Origin: Flavobacterium sp. MedPE-SWcel | Lineage (GTDB): Bacteria; Bacteroidota; Bacteroidia; Flavobacteriales; Flavobacteriaceae | Length of the DNA stretch: 64,000 nucleotides | Assembly: GCA_001874325.1 (NCBI GenBank) | Contig: MPCW01000004.1 | Coordinates: 124,001 to 188,000, forward strand | Reading direction: 5' to 3' | Shown: in pieces, positions 43,659 through 52,547 of the stretch | How positions within the stretch are numbered: position 1 is the first letter of the stretch | How the letters are laid out: every line of letters starts with the position of its first letter | Position numbers and translations under genes: made by a program | The notes under the pieces: generated by a model | What the model was told of the DNA's origin: nothing | Databases searched by the model: none | The model's input: the letters and a program-made list of their open reading frames with translations, nothing else

Positions 43659-46037
43659 ATGTTACAAGAGAATAATTTCAGTGAAGATTCGGAATCGAAT
43701 TTTAACCTTAAAGATGTTTTTTTTAGATATTTAAGGAAATGGCCTTGGTTTGTAATTAGTATAATTTCTTTTTTTTTACTAGCCTTTATATATCTAAGAT
43801 ATACCGTTCCTAAGTATAATGCTTCTGCTATTATCATGGTAAAAGATGATAAAAAAGGAGGTATGGTTTCTGAGCTTGCTTCGTTAAGCGAGATGGACAT
43901 GATGAGAGGGATTAAGAGCACTGTTGATAATGAGATAGAGATAATTAAGTCTAGATCTATAATTGAATCAGCTGTACGAGATCTTGATTTAAATGTTAGA
44001 TATATAAGAAAAGGTACTGTTAAGGCGGTTGATTTATATAAAAAATCACCAATTAAGGTTTTACTTTCTAATGAAAATGAAGTAAAAAGTAGCTTTAAAT
44101 TTAGAATAGAATTTAATAAAGGTAATAGGTATAAACTTTATGATTCTGAGGATAATTTATTAGGAACTTATTCATTTGGTCAAGTTATAAAGAATAAGAA
44201 TGGTGACTTTACTGTTTTAAATCAGTTACCTGGAAAGGATAATTTTGAAGTTACCTTTATTGTAGAGCCTATACTAAGAGTTACTCAAAGTTATAAGGGC
44301 AGGCTGACTGTAAAACTTGTTAGTGAAAGGACTAGTGTTGTTCAATTATCAATTGTTGATCCTGTTAAAAAACGCGCTGAAGATTTCTTAAATACAGTAA
44401 TTGAAAATTACAATAGTGATGCTAAGCGAGATAAAGGGCTTGTTTTTGAGAATACAGCTAAGTTTATTGATGCTCGTCTGGACCTAATAATGGGAGAGCT
44501 AGGCGATGTTGAAAAGCAAGGTGAACTTTATAAAAAGAAAAATGGAGTTACGGATATAACTTCAGAAGGAGGGCTTTTTCTTCAGAATGCTTCAGATTTT
44601 GAAAAAACTTTAATAGAGACAGAAACTCAACTCCGTATTGTTAAATCATTAAAAGATTTTGTGTTAGAAGCTTCTAATACTGAATTAATTCCTGCAAACA
44701 TATTAACGCCTACTGCTATAGATGCGACATCTGCATCAAGCCTTATAGAGGAGTATAATGCATTAATGATACAAAGGAATAGGAAAGAAAAAAGTGCTAC
44801 ACCTGAAAATAGAGTTATAATACAAATAGATGAACAATTAGCATCTCTTAAAGAGAATGTTATTTCTAATTTGGATAGGCTAAAAGGTACTCTTCAGATA
44901 AAAAGACAAGACCTTGAGCAACAACAAAGAAAATTATTAGGTAAGATTTCTGAAATACCAACGCAACAAAGAGAATATAAATCTATTTTGCGTGAACAAA
45001 ACCTGAAGGAAGCTATATTTGTTTATTTATTACAAAAGAGAGAAGAGACAGCTATATCATTAGCATCGACAGCTCCTAATGCTAAAATTATAGATTCTGC
45101 ACTTGCAACTGATATACCAGTATCGCCTAAAGGTAAGCTGATTTATATTGCAGCATTATTCTTAGGATGTATTATACCATTTGCTATAATTTACTTATAC
45201 GATTTACTTGATACAAAATTACATGGGTATAGAGATATCAAAGAGTTATCAGTTCCGTTTTTAGGTGATGTGCCAAGAACGGAGTCTAGTAATGAGTTGA
45301 TAAGTCTTAATAGTAGATCGAGTACTGCAGAGTCTTTAAGGATTATAAGAACCAATTTAGAGTTCATGTTGGGGCAGGTGCCTGATGGTGTTGCAAAAAC
45401 TATATTTGTAACATCAACTATTCCAAAAGAAGGTAAAACCTTTGTTTCTGTTAACCTTGCTACTACAATAGCGTTATCTGGTAAAAAAGTTATGCTTATC
45501 GGTATGGATATTAGAAACCCTAAACTAGACGAGTATATTGAGTTACCTTCTAAAGGTTTAAGTAATTATCTTTCTACTAGCGGAACTGCTCTTGAGAGTT
45601 ATGTGGTTAAGCAAAATGGATTTGACAATTTTGATGTTCTACCTCCAGGTATTATACCTCCAAATCCAGCAGAGCTACTTATGAGCGCTAAGATAGGTGA
45701 AATGTTTGCTAAATTGAAAGAGGAGTATGATTATGTAATTGTTGATACTGCTCCTGTGAGTTTGGTTACTGATACATTAATTGTGGCTAAATATGCACAT
45801 TCTATTGTATATGTTGCGAGAGATGGATATTTAGATAAGCAAATGCTTAATATACCAGAGAACTTATATAAGCAAAAGAAATTACCTAATATGGCGCTTC
45901 TGTTGAATGATACACATCAGAAACAGGGTTATGGTTATGGATACGGTTATGGCTATGGTTACGGATACGGTTATGGTTATGGTCCAGAGGTGAAAAATAG
46001 GTCTTTTTTAGATAAAATATTAGGAAGAAATAAGTAG
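43659..46037 (+). CDS. wzc: Wzc-like polysaccharide co-polymerase / BY-type tyrosine kinase
   Basis: A 792-residue inner-membrane protein. Helix 1 is near residues 24-45 and helix 2 near 490-515, with a long periplasmic coiled-coil Wzz region between (RQDLEQQQRKLLGKI). The cytoplasmic BY-kinase has Walker A STIPKEGKTFVSVNLA, Walker A' MLIGMDIRNPKL and Walker B YVIVDTAPV. The C terminus carries nine consecutive Gly-Tyr pairs, an unusually regular phosphotyrosine cluster, before PEVKNRSFLDKILGRNK. It controls chain length and export together with the convergent PHP phosphatase. Confidence 0.95.
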   Translation: MLQENNFSEDSESNFNLKDVFFRYLRKWPWFVISIISFFLLAFIYLRYTVPKYNASAIIMVKDDKKGGMVSELASLSEMDMMRGIKSTVDNEIEIIKSRSIIESAVRDLDLNVRYIRKGTVKAVDLYKKSPIKVLLSNENEVKSSFKFRIEFNKGNRYKLYDSEDNLLGTYSFGQVIKNKNGDFTVLNQLPGKDNFEVTFIVEPILRVTQSYKGRLTVKLVSERTSVVQLSIVDPVKKRAEDFLNTVIENYNSDAKRDKGLVFENTAKFIDARLDLIMGELGDVEKQGELYKKKNGVTDITSEGGLFLQNASDFEKTLIETETQLRIVKSLKDFVLEASNTELIPANILTPTAIDATSASSLIEEYNALMIQRNRKEKSATPENRVIIQIDEQLASLKENVISNLDRLKGTLQIKRQDLEQQQRKLLGKISEIPTQQREYKSILREQNLKEAIFVYLLQKREETAISLASTAPNAKIIDSALATDIPVSPKGKLIYIAALFLGCIIPFAIIYLYDLLDTKLHGYRDIKELSVPFLGDVPRTESSNELISLNSRSSTAESLRIIRTNLEFMLGQVPDGVAKTIFVTSTIPKEGKTFVSVNLATTIALSGKKVMLIGMDIRNPKLDEYIELPSKGLSNYLSTSGTALESYVVKQNGFDNFDVLPPGIIPPNPAELLMSAKIGEMFAKLKEEYDYVIVDTAPVSLVTDTLIVAKYAHSIVYVARDGYLDKQMLNIPENLYKQKKLPNMALLLNDTHQKQGYGYGYGYGYGYGYGYGYGPEVKNRSFLDKILGRNK
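45927..45983 (+). repeat. in-frame (Gly-Tyr)9 hexanucleotide-type repeat
   Basis: Nine tandem GGN-TAY units encode the tail of the kinase. Codon third positions vary (GGT/GGA/GGC, TAT/TAC), so the repeat is imperfect in DNA but perfect in protein. Confidence 0.9.
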
Positions 46038-46063
46038 AGAGATTACTTATTAAGTTAAAACAA

Positions 46064-46094
46064 AATTCCCAATTTAAATTTTAAATTGGGAATT
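46064..46094. terminator. convergent terminator between wzc and the phosphatase gene
   Basis: AATTCCCAATTTAAA is followed after one base by its exact reverse complement. It overlaps the last codons of the minus-strand phosphatase gene. The T-rich run on the minus strand (TTTTGTTTT) suits termination of that gene; it may also stop wzc. Confidence 0.65.
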
Positions 46095-46802
46095 GTTGTT
46101 TAGAGCCTTTTCTAAATTCTTATGATTTTTTATGACGACAGGGTTTTTAAATGAATTGACATGTTTCATGTGATGAGCATCAGAACCGACATAATCGATC
46201 ATGTCACTTTCAAGTAATTTTTTACTTATTTCAAGAACTGCTTTGCCATAATACCCAGTGACCGAGAGTAAATTCATTTGAAAAGAACAACCTGCTTTTT
46301 TTAATTTTTTATACTCTTCCATATTGTTTAGGTAGAAGGTATAGCGCTCAGGATGCGCTAGTATAGGTTTGTACCCTGCAATTTGTAATTCAAATAGTAT
46401 GTCATATAATTGCATAGGAGGGTTAAGGTAAGACATCTCTACTAATACATAATTATTCTTTAGTGTAAGCAGTTGTTCCGATTTGAATAGAGATTGGAAT
46501 GTGTCATCCATCAAATATTCAGCGGCAGCTTTAAATGGTACATTGATGTCTAGACTATTTATCGTTTCTTTTTCCCTAGTTTCAATATCTGTACGAGTAT
46601 TATTCCAAACTCCTGTTAGTACGTGAGGGGTAGTAATGAATTCACTAAAACCATAGTCTTTTAGACTATTTATTAGTAGTTGAGAATCTTCATTATCCTT
46701 AGCGCCGTCATCTATATTAGGTAGTAAGTGTGAATGTATATCTATATATCCATCTGGGATAAGGTCTACAAGTCGAGTTTTTGGTTTCTTGAAAAAAAGC
46801 AA
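46074..46802 (-). CDS. CpsB/CapC-type (PHP) tyrosine phosphatase, Wzb role
   Basis: A 242-residue PHP-domain protein. Metal-binding motifs are YIDIHSHLLPNIDDGAKD near the N terminus, TTPHV, ILAHPERY and the C-terminal YVGSDAHH. This family dephosphorylates the tyrosine tail of BY-kinases in Gram-positive bacteria and in Bacteroidota. It converges on wzc, whose tail holds nine Gly-Tyr units, and so is the likely counterpart. The start is TTG (MLFFKKPKTRL); no ATG fits. Confidence 0.92.
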   Translation of the reverse strand: MLFFKKPKTRLVDLIPDGYIDIHSHLLPNIDDGAKDNEDSQLLINSLKDYGFSEFITTPHVLTGVWNNTRTDIETREKETINSLDINVPFKAAAEYLMDDTFQSLFKSEQLLTLKNNYVLVEMSYLNPPMQLYDILFELQIAGYKPILAHPERYTFYLNNMEEYKKLKKAGCSFQMNLLSVTGYYGKAVLEISKKLLESDMIDYVGSDAHHMKHVNSFKNPVVIKNHKNLEKALNNNSQFKI

Positions 46803-46830
46803 AATAGAGTAGTTTTTAAATTGACTAAAA

Positions 46831-46838
46831 CAAAAATA
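46831..46838 (-). promoter_or_regulatory. -7 element of the phosphatase gene
   Basis: CAAAAATA reads TATTTTTG on the minus strand, 28 bases before the TTG start. Confidence 0.5.
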
Positions 46839-46869
46839 GAGTAAAAGGATTACTTAAAAGCATTTTGTA

Positions 46870-48009
46870 CTATGTTGTTTTCGCTAACGTATATGTTTTG
46901 TTTAATGCAATTACCCGAACTAATATTAATAAGTTTAATATAACTAGCGGGAATATAATTACCATGTGAGGCTTGTTTAGCATAAAAATAATATAGATAG
47001 CTAACAAGATCATACATGTATATGTTGTAACCTTTGTTGCTTTTGTTTTTTTGGTAATTAAAAAATAACTCAACAGTAAAAAAAGAGGATTGATAAGTAA
47101 TATGTTGTAGTTGATTGATAGTTCTTGGTGGAGTGAGTAGAACCCTATCATAGAGAAAAATATACCCGCTAGTCCGCTTATTATTATGTATGAAAGTAAA
47201 ACGGTTTTATTTTTTGTGAAATAGATTAATAGCCCTATAGCGATAGCAAAACTATATATACTATCCCAAAGTGTTTTTCTTTGTTGTTTTTCGCTACCTT
47301 GGTTTATTATTACGGCGGGTTTTGCTAATAGGGTGTTGTTTATTGAAGTGTTACTAACACCCTCTTTTAGTTCTAGAGGTAGGAATAATTTATCTGCAAC
47401 CTTATCAGTCTTATATCCAAAAACAAGATTTATACCTAACCTTTCATAAAAGTGATTGTTAAGGTATGAATATAGTATAGCTCTGTTGGTCTCGCCTTTT
47501 TTAGCGGTCTCTAATGATATTTCGCCATCAATGTTATCTGTTATAACATCAGCTACCATAGTAGTGCAATTACGGTCTATAAACTTGTACCTGTAAAATC
47601 GTTTGTCAGATAATAGTATATCGCTTAATTCATCGCTAATTGCTTGTTTTTGCACTTGTTTTAGAATAAGCTCTTGCTCATATACAGTTCTATCATAATA
47701 TTGATATTCTCTTAAAAAATCACTGTAAGATCCTATTGATACAAAATACTGTAGATCTCCTTCTACAAATTTCATATAGAAATTAGGAGTGTTAAAATCG
47801 AAAGAGCCAAAGTTGTACACAACATCCATTCCTCTGCTAGGATCACTTACTCTAATAGCAGTATGACCAAAAACAGAATATAACTCTTCACCTGCTTCGC
47901 AGGTAAGTAACGTTATTTTTGCTTTTTCAGATAGTGGTATCTGAGCATAAATTTTAGGAGAAATAAAAAGAGATAAAAGTAAAACGAATACAATAGTAAG
48001 GCTTCGCAT
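46870..48009 (-). CDS. DUF4105/Lnb-like membrane protein
   Basis: A 379-residue protein with a signal peptide (cleaved near IYAQ), a periplasmic N-terminal domain and about five transmembrane helices from residue 235 on. The periplasmic domain carries the conserved histidine in SVFGHTAIRV and cysteine in DRNCTTMVADV, as expected for the papain-like DUF4105 (Lnb N-terminal) family. Members with this two-part layout have been associated with lipoprotein N-acylation in Bacteroides. That function is a family-based inference. It starts 13 bases after the PorV/PorQ-like gene, so the two are probably co-transcribed. Confidence 0.78.
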   Translation of the reverse strand: MRSLTIVFVLLLSLFISPKIYAQIPLSEKAKITLLTCEAGEELYSVFGHTAIRVSDPSRGMDVVYNFGSFDFNTPNFYMKFVEGDLQYFVSIGSYSDFLREYQYYDRTVYEQELILKQVQKQAISDELSDILLSDKRFYRYKFIDRNCTTMVADVITDNIDGEISLETAKKGETNRAILYSYLNNHFYERLGINLVFGYKTDKVADKLFLPLELKEGVSNTSINNTLLAKPAVIINQGSEKQQRKTLWDSIYSFAIAIGLLIYFTKNKTVLLSYIIISGLAGIFFSMIGFYSLHQELSINYNILLINPLFLLLSYFLITKKTKATKVTTYTCMILLAIYIIFMLNKPHMVIIFPLVILNLLILVRVIALNKTYTLAKTT

Positions 48010-48022
48010 TGTAGCTTGGATT

Positions 48023-49096
48023 TTATCGTATAAAGGTACCTAAATCTACTTTAAGAGAAAATATATTTGAATAAAGTGCGGCACTTTGATCACCAATATC
48101 AGTAAGGGCATAATCTACAGCTATACCTCTGTATTTAAAACCTACACCTATATTAGGTTGGAAAGTTAATTTATCTGAACCATCTAGTTGCTGAACATCT
48201 TGAAAGTTACCTACACCTGCTCTAAGAAATACAAGATCGATGTACCCAAACTCTAGACCAATTGCGGGGTCTACACTAACTACATCAGTAGATACAATAT
48301 CATTAGTTCTTGCAAATCGCATATTTAGGTTTGCGGCAGCTAGTACACTATAGTCACGACGTATCATGAATTTTTTAGCAAAGCCAAGCTGTGCTTTTGG
48401 TAGTGTTATCTCAGTAGTTTCAGGAAGTTCTTGATTTTCTCCAGGTACAGCGTCACGAACAGTAGCATATTCCTCTTCATCAATATTCCAAACATTATAA
48501 GTTGTAGTAATATCACGAAGCATTAATCCTACTTTCCAGTTGTTCTTAGTTTCATATTGTATACCAATATCAAAACCAAAACCCCATGAACTTGCAAAGT
48601 CTCCAATTACCCTTCTTATAACTTTAGCATTTACACCATAGTTTAAACCGTCTAGCGGAAGTGAACGAGCATAAGATAATGTAACGCCATAATCGGCAGC
48701 AGAGAATAGGCTTATTCTATTGTAATCGATGTTTCCTTCGCTGTCGATAAGCTGTGTAGTGTTTAAGATGTCATCTACACCAAAACGGATTAATGATATA
48801 CCAAAAGCCGATCGGCTATCTATAGGGGTTGCATAAGCGATATAGTCATATTGTGCAATGTTAGCAAAATAACTAGCATGCATTAGTGCAACCTGTTTGT
48901 CTTTTACTTGCAAAAGGCCGGCAGGATTCCAATATCCTGAATTCACATCGGCTGTTTGTGCGGTTACGGCATTACTCATTCCTAATGCAGCGGCATCTAC
49001 ACCAATATTCATAAATTCGTTAGAGTACTTTCTAACCGACTGGCTATAAGTACAAACAGATATAAGAAGCGATAAAATTAAGAGTAACTTTCTCAA
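48023..49096 (-). CDS. PorV/PorQ-family outer-membrane beta-barrel protein
   Basis: A protein of about 357 residues with a signal peptide (RKLLLILSLLISVCTYSQS). The first barrel strands contain NIGVDAAALGMSNAVTAQTADVNSGYWNPAGLL, typical of the FadL-like PorV/PorQ family. Some members are T9SS components, but this one lacks features that identify PorV itself. Two TTG codons compete as starts. The one at 49114 lies in a TATTTG string resembling a -7 box, so the TTG at 49096, directly before the signal peptide, is preferred. No in-frame ATG is suitable. Confidence 0.82.
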   Translation of the reverse strand: MRKLLLILSLLISVCTYSQSVRKYSNEFMNIGVDAAALGMSNAVTAQTADVNSGYWNPAGLLQVKDKQVALMHASYFANIAQYDYIAYATPIDSRSAFGISLIRFGVDDILNTTQLIDSEGNIDYNRISLFSAADYGVTLSYARSLPLDGLNYGVNAKVIRRVIGDFASSWGFGFDIGIQYETKNNWKVGLMLRDITTTYNVWNIDEEEYATVRDAVPGENQELPETTEITLPKAQLGFAKKFMIRRDYSVLAAANLNMRFARTNDIVSTDVVSVDPAIGLEFGYIDLVFLRAGVGNFQDVQQLDGSDKLTFQPNIGVGFKYRGIAVDYALTDIGDQSAALYSNIFSLKVDLGTFIR

Positions 49097-49167
49097 TACG
49101 GTAAATTTGTGCAAATATTACATAAAAATCTCAATTACTAAACTCTATTTCAATTAACTTATTGTAT

Positions 49168-49175
49168 TAACTTTG
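49168..49175 (+). promoter_or_regulatory. -7 element of pssA
   Basis: TAACTTTG, a perfect TAnnTTTG match, lies 20 bases before the pssA ATG. Confidence 0.55.
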
Positions 49176-49195
49176 TATATAAAAATCCACAAACT

Positions 49196-49936
49196 ATGCC
49201 AATTAGTAAATATGTTCCTAATTTCATTACGCTGCTTAATCTTTCCTCAGGATTAATAGCTCTTATTTATGCTTTTGATAATAATTTAAAAATGGCATTT
49301 TTATGGGTATGTCTAGGGATATTTTTTGATTTTTGGGATGGTTTTTTTGCACGTATTTTAAAGGCTCAAAGTGAAGTAGGTTTGCAGCTTGATTCTTTAG
49401 CCGATATGGTAACTAGCGGAGTAGTACCAGGTTTAGTAATGTATAAGATGTTTGAGAACATATATAGCTTGACGGGTACAGATGTTCCTGATGATTTTTA
49501 TTCTAATTTTATACCTTACATAGGTTTTATAATAACGCTTGCATCTTGCTATAGATTAGCAAAGTTTAATGTAGATACAAGACAAATAGATTCATTTATA
49601 GGGCTACCCACACCAGCTAATACTTTGTTTATAATGAGTATCCCTATGATATTGAGTCAATCATCAGGAGATGATTTTATATTTAATATTTTGAGTAACC
49701 CTTATGTTTTAATGGGGATTACATTACTAAGTGCTTTTATGTTGAATGCAGAGATCCCTCTTTTTTCATTAAAAATAAAGCAGTTAAATTTTAAAGAAAA
49801 TAAACTTCAAATATTCTTTTTATTATACTCCGTATTACTGTTAGTTTTCTTGCAGTACTTGGGTATACCATTAATTATTCTGTCTTATGTAGTGCTTTCT
49901 ATTTTTAATAATAAATTTCAGCAAAAGCAGTCATAA
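49196..49936 (+). CDS. pssA: CDP-diacylglycerol-serine O-phosphatidyltransferase
   Basis: A 246-residue membrane enzyme of the CDP-alcohol phosphotransferase family. The signature DG-AR-G-D-D is complete in WDGFFARILKAQSEVGLQLDSLADMV. About seven hydrophobic helices are visible. It makes phosphatidylserine, the precursor of phosphatidylethanolamine. The GH25 gene starts three bases after its stop. Confidence 0.93.
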   Translation: MPISKYVPNFITLLNLSSGLIALIYAFDNNLKMAFLWVCLGIFFDFWDGFFARILKAQSEVGLQLDSLADMVTSGVVPGLVMYKMFENIYSLTGTDVPDDFYSNFIPYIGFIITLASCYRLAKFNVDTRQIDSFIGLPTPANTLFIMSIPMILSQSSGDDFIFNILSNPYVLMGITLLSAFMLNAEIPLFSLKIKQLNFKENKLQIFFLLYSVLLLVFLQYLGIPLIILSYVVLSIFNNKFQQKQS

Positions 49937-49939
49937 ATA

Positions 49940-50839
49940 ATGAAGCGTTCTGCACCTAAAAGTAGAAAGAAGAAAAAAGTTGTTGCTAAAAAAGCGTCAG
50001 CTAAACGACGATCGCGAAAGAAGAAAAAGAAAGCAGGTATTGGTAAGGTGCTTGTAAAGTATTTACTTCTGTTTTCTTTTTTTGCAACACTAGGAGCTGC
50101 GGGATATAAATACCGAAACGAAATTTTACATTACTTAAGTTTTAAAACGAATAAGTATGCTAGGGCTTTAACTAAAGAGGAGCGTGAGGCAGCTAATTTT
50201 CGTGTTTCTAAAGTGGTGGCACATCATAAGGATAAAGTTTTTGGTATTGATGTTTCTCATTATCAAGGTAAGATAAACTGGAGAAAGGTTAAAAATTCGA
50301 AACAAGAGTTTCCAATACATTTTGTATTTATACGGGCTACAGCAGGTTATAACAAGAAAGATTCACAATTTAAACGAAATTGGAGGAAGACTAAAAACAA
50401 AGGTTATTTGAGAGGGGCTTATCATTATTATAGACCTGATGAAAATTCGATAGCTCAAGCTGATAATTTTATTAAAACAGTAAAACTTAAAAAGGGAGAT
50501 TTACCTCCTGTTTTAGATATAGAAAGAATACCTGATAGGCAGAGTATGAAAAACCTTAAAATAGGTTTACAACGATGGCTGGATAAGGTAGAGGAGCATT
50601 ATGGTGTGAAGCCGATTCTTTATAGTGGACAGAGTTATTATACTGATTTTTTAAAAAAAGAATTTAAAGGGTATAAGCTTTGGATAGCTAGCTATAGTAT
50701 TTTTGAAGAAGATATTAGGAGAGAGTGGCGATTTTGGCAATTTACTGATAGAGGAGAGGTAGAAGGGATAGAAGGGGATGTAGATGTAAATGTTCACAAT
50801 GGAGATTTAAAAAGATTAAAAGAGTTGCTTAAAAAATAA
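49940..50839 (+). CDS. membrane-anchored GH25 lysozyme
   Basis: A 299-residue protein. The first 33 residues hold 19 Lys/Arg, followed by one transmembrane helix (KYLLLFSFFATLGAAGYKY) and a GH25 domain from about residue 95. The catalytic acids sit in FGIDVSHYQGKINW and VLDIER, and WRFWQFTDRGEVEGIEGDVDVN ends the fold. It should cut the muramic-acid glycan of peptidoglycan in the periplasm while tethered to the inner membrane. The strongly basic cytoplasmic tail is unusual for a hydrolase and could bind nucleic acid or acidic lipid. Confidence 0.92.
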   Translation: MKRSAPKSRKKKKVVAKKASAKRRSRKKKKKAGIGKVLVKYLLLFSFFATLGAAGYKYRNEILHYLSFKTNKYARALTKEEREAANFRVSKVVAHHKDKVFGIDVSHYQGKINWRKVKNSKQEFPIHFVFIRATAGYNKKDSQFKRNWRKTKNKGYLRGAYHYYRPDENSIAQADNFIKTVKLKKGDLPPVLDIERIPDRQSMKNLKIGLQRWLDKVEEHYGVKPILYSGQSYYTDFLKKEFKGYKLWIASYSIFEEDIRREWRFWQFTDRGEVEGIEGDVDVNVHNGDLKRLKELLKK

Positions 50840-50841
50840 TT

Positions 50842-51342
50842 ATGGTAAAAAATAAGGTTTTAGAAATTGTAATAATATGTTTATTGTGGGTAAGTGTTAT
50901 ACTATCTTTTGTTCTTATTTTAGATTATGATATACAATTTGCGGTAGGGATTTTAGGATTGTTAATTGTTTCTTTAACCCTTAAGAAATATTATAAACTG
51001 AGTATACAGTTGCTATTATTACTTCTTTTACTATCAGTATTCGAGATAGTAAAGTTTTCGATTGCTTTTGGAGTTAAATTTGGTAGCGTCAATTTAATTT
51101 CAATGTTCTTGTTGGGGATGATAATTGTAAAACGACTTGATGTGATACGTGCTGTAATGAGATCATCTTCAATTGAGAGGGGTAATAATGAAAAAGAGAG
51201 AAGGAGAAGCTCCGTTGAGTTTTTTAAAAGGCAATTTTCTAACCTGTCGGTTCAAAAATTAGAAGGAAAGCTTAGAGATGATGATTTGGTAGAAGAAGCA
51301 AAACAGGCTGTTGAACTATTGTTAAATGAAAAGAAAGATTAA
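50842..51342 (+). CDS. small membrane protein of unknown function
   Basis: A 166-residue protein with three to four hydrophobic helices up to about residue 95 and a basic, polar C-terminal tail (SIERGNNEKERRRSSVEFFKRQF) ending in a helical segment with LEGKLRDDDLVEEAKQAVELLLNEKKD. No family was recognised. It begins three bases after the GH25 gene and ends before a strong terminator, so it is the last gene of the pssA unit. Confidence 0.75.
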   Translation: MVKNKVLEIVIICLLWVSVILSFVLILDYDIQFAVGILGLLIVSLTLKKYYKLSIQLLLLLLLLSVFEIVKFSIAFGVKFGSVNLISMFLLGMIIVKRLDVIRAVMRSSSIERGNNEKERRRSSVEFFKRQFSNLSVQKLEGKLRDDDLVEEAKQAVELLLNEKKD

Positions 51343-51346
51343 AACG

Positions 51347-51382
51347 AAAAGAGCCGTATTTTAAAATACGGCTCTTTTTTTT
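51347..51382. terminator. bidirectional terminator between the pssA unit and lptB
   Basis: A 32-base perfect palindrome (AAAAGAGCCGTATTTT and its complement) with T tracts serves both convergent units. Confidence 0.9.
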
Positions 51383-51384
51383 AT

Positions 51385-52170
51385 TTAAAAATTTTCCTGA
51401 TCAGGTACAGCTCTCTCATCTACGTGTTGCTGAAAGTCAAGTTTCTTTTTACGTAATTCGAAGTTTTGTCCTAAATATACTTTACGTACCATTTCATCTT
51501 GTACTAGTTCTTCTGGCATACCAGCTTTAAGAATACCTCCTTCAAACATAAGGTAAGTTTTATCGGTAATAGCAAGGGTTTCCTGTACGTTATGGTCGGT
51601 AATAAGTATACCGATGTTTTTGTCTTTTAGTTGTGCTACAATACGTTGTATGTCCTCTACGGCAACAGGGTCTACCCCTGCAAAAGGTTCATCAAGCAAA
51701 ATAAACTTAGGGTCGGTAGCAAGAGCACGAGCAATCTCGGTACGCCTACGTTCTCCACCAGATAGTAAATCACCTCTATTGGTACGAATGTGCTGTAATG
51801 AAAACTCGTCAATAAGTGATTCCATTTTTGCAACCTGTTCTTTTTTAGAAAGATTAGTAAGTTGTAATACACTTAGTATGTTGTCTTCGATACTTAACTT
51901 TCTAAAAACAGATGCTTCTTGAGCAAGATATCCAATACCGTGTTGAGCACGTTTGTACATCGGGAAATCAGTTATTTCCATGTCGTCAAGATAAATATTA
52001 CCGCTGTTAGGCTTTACTAGCCCTACTATCATGTAGAAGGATGTTGTTTTACCAGCTCCGTTAGGGCCAAGCAGTCCTACAATTTCACCTTGTTTTACTT
52101 CTACCGAAATACCTTTTACAACACTTCTACCTTTATAAGTCTTTACTAAACTATCTGCTCTTAAAATCAT
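51385..52170 (-). CDS. lptB: LPS export ABC transporter ATPase LptB
   Basis: A 261-residue ABC ATPase. Walker A is GPNGAGKTTSFYMIVGL, the signature is LLSGGERRRTEIARAL, and Walker B is FILLDEPFAGVDPVAVEDI, wording typical of LptB. It powers LPS extraction from the inner membrane with LptFG. The ATG at 52170 (MILRADSLVKTYKG) matches family starts and overlaps the upstream stop by four bases; an upstream in-frame start at 52224 would add a basic, unlikely extension. About 20 C-terminal residues extend beyond the usual LptB end. Confidence 0.94.
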   Translation of the reverse strand: MILRADSLVKTYKGRSVVKGISVEVKQGEIVGLLGPNGAGKTTSFYMIVGLVKPNSGNIYLDDMEITDFPMYKRAQHGIGYLAQEASVFRKLSIEDNILSVLQLTNLSKKEQVAKMESLIDEFSLQHIRTNRGDLLSGGERRRTEIARALATDPKFILLDEPFAGVDPVAVEDIQRIVAQLKDKNIGILITDHNVQETLAITDKTYLMFEGGILKAGMPEELVQDEMVRKVYLGQNFELRKKKLDFQQHVDERAVPDQENF

Positions 52171-52544
52171 ACTGTATTGTTTATGCCTCTTCCTATATTG
52201 TTGTTTTCTTCTAGTACCTCCCAATATTCATAGGCACGTCTTAGGTGTGGTATTACAATAGTACCACCCACAAGTGTAGCGATACTTAAAGCTTCCATAA
52301 TCTGTTCTTTACTAAGTCCTGATTTATGAGACGATTCTAAATGATACTTTACACAATCATCACATCGTAACACTGTTGAGGCTACAAGACCTAGTAATTC
52401 TTTTGTTTTTACATCAAGCGTACCTTCTGCAAAAGCATTGGTGTCAAGGTTAAAGATACGTTTAATTATCTTATTGTTATCTGCCAGAAGCTTTTCATTC
52501 ATTTCCTGACGGTAGTCGTTAAACTCTTCTACTGCATTACTCAT
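52167..52544 (-). CDS. carboxymuconolactone decarboxylase/AhpD-like protein
   Basis: A 125-residue helical protein of the CMD/AhpD family. The redox motif is LRCDDCVKYHLESSHKSG, with CxxC and the downstream histidine. Members act as peroxidase partners or decarboxylases; with CxxC present a thiol-redox role is more likely. It is translationally coupled to lptB (ATGA) and lies three bases after tatC. Confidence 0.88.
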   Translation of the reverse strand: MSNAVEEFNDYRQEMNEKLLADNNKIIKRIFNLDTNAFAEGTLDVKTKELLGLVASTVLRCDDCVKYHLESSHKSGLSKEQIMEALSIATLVGGTIVIPHLRRAYEYWEVLEENNNIGRGINNTV

Positions 52545-52547
52545 AGT

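Noticed and set aside
45927..45983. Possible CRISPR-like or intergenic tandem repeat
   Set aside because: The repeat is in frame and encodes the Gly-Tyr tail of the kinase; there are no spacers.
48023..49114. Identification as the T9SS component PorV itself
   Set aside because: Only family-level similarity is visible (NxGYWNPAGL region); PorV-specific features were not seen, and no other T9SS machinery gene lies nearby.
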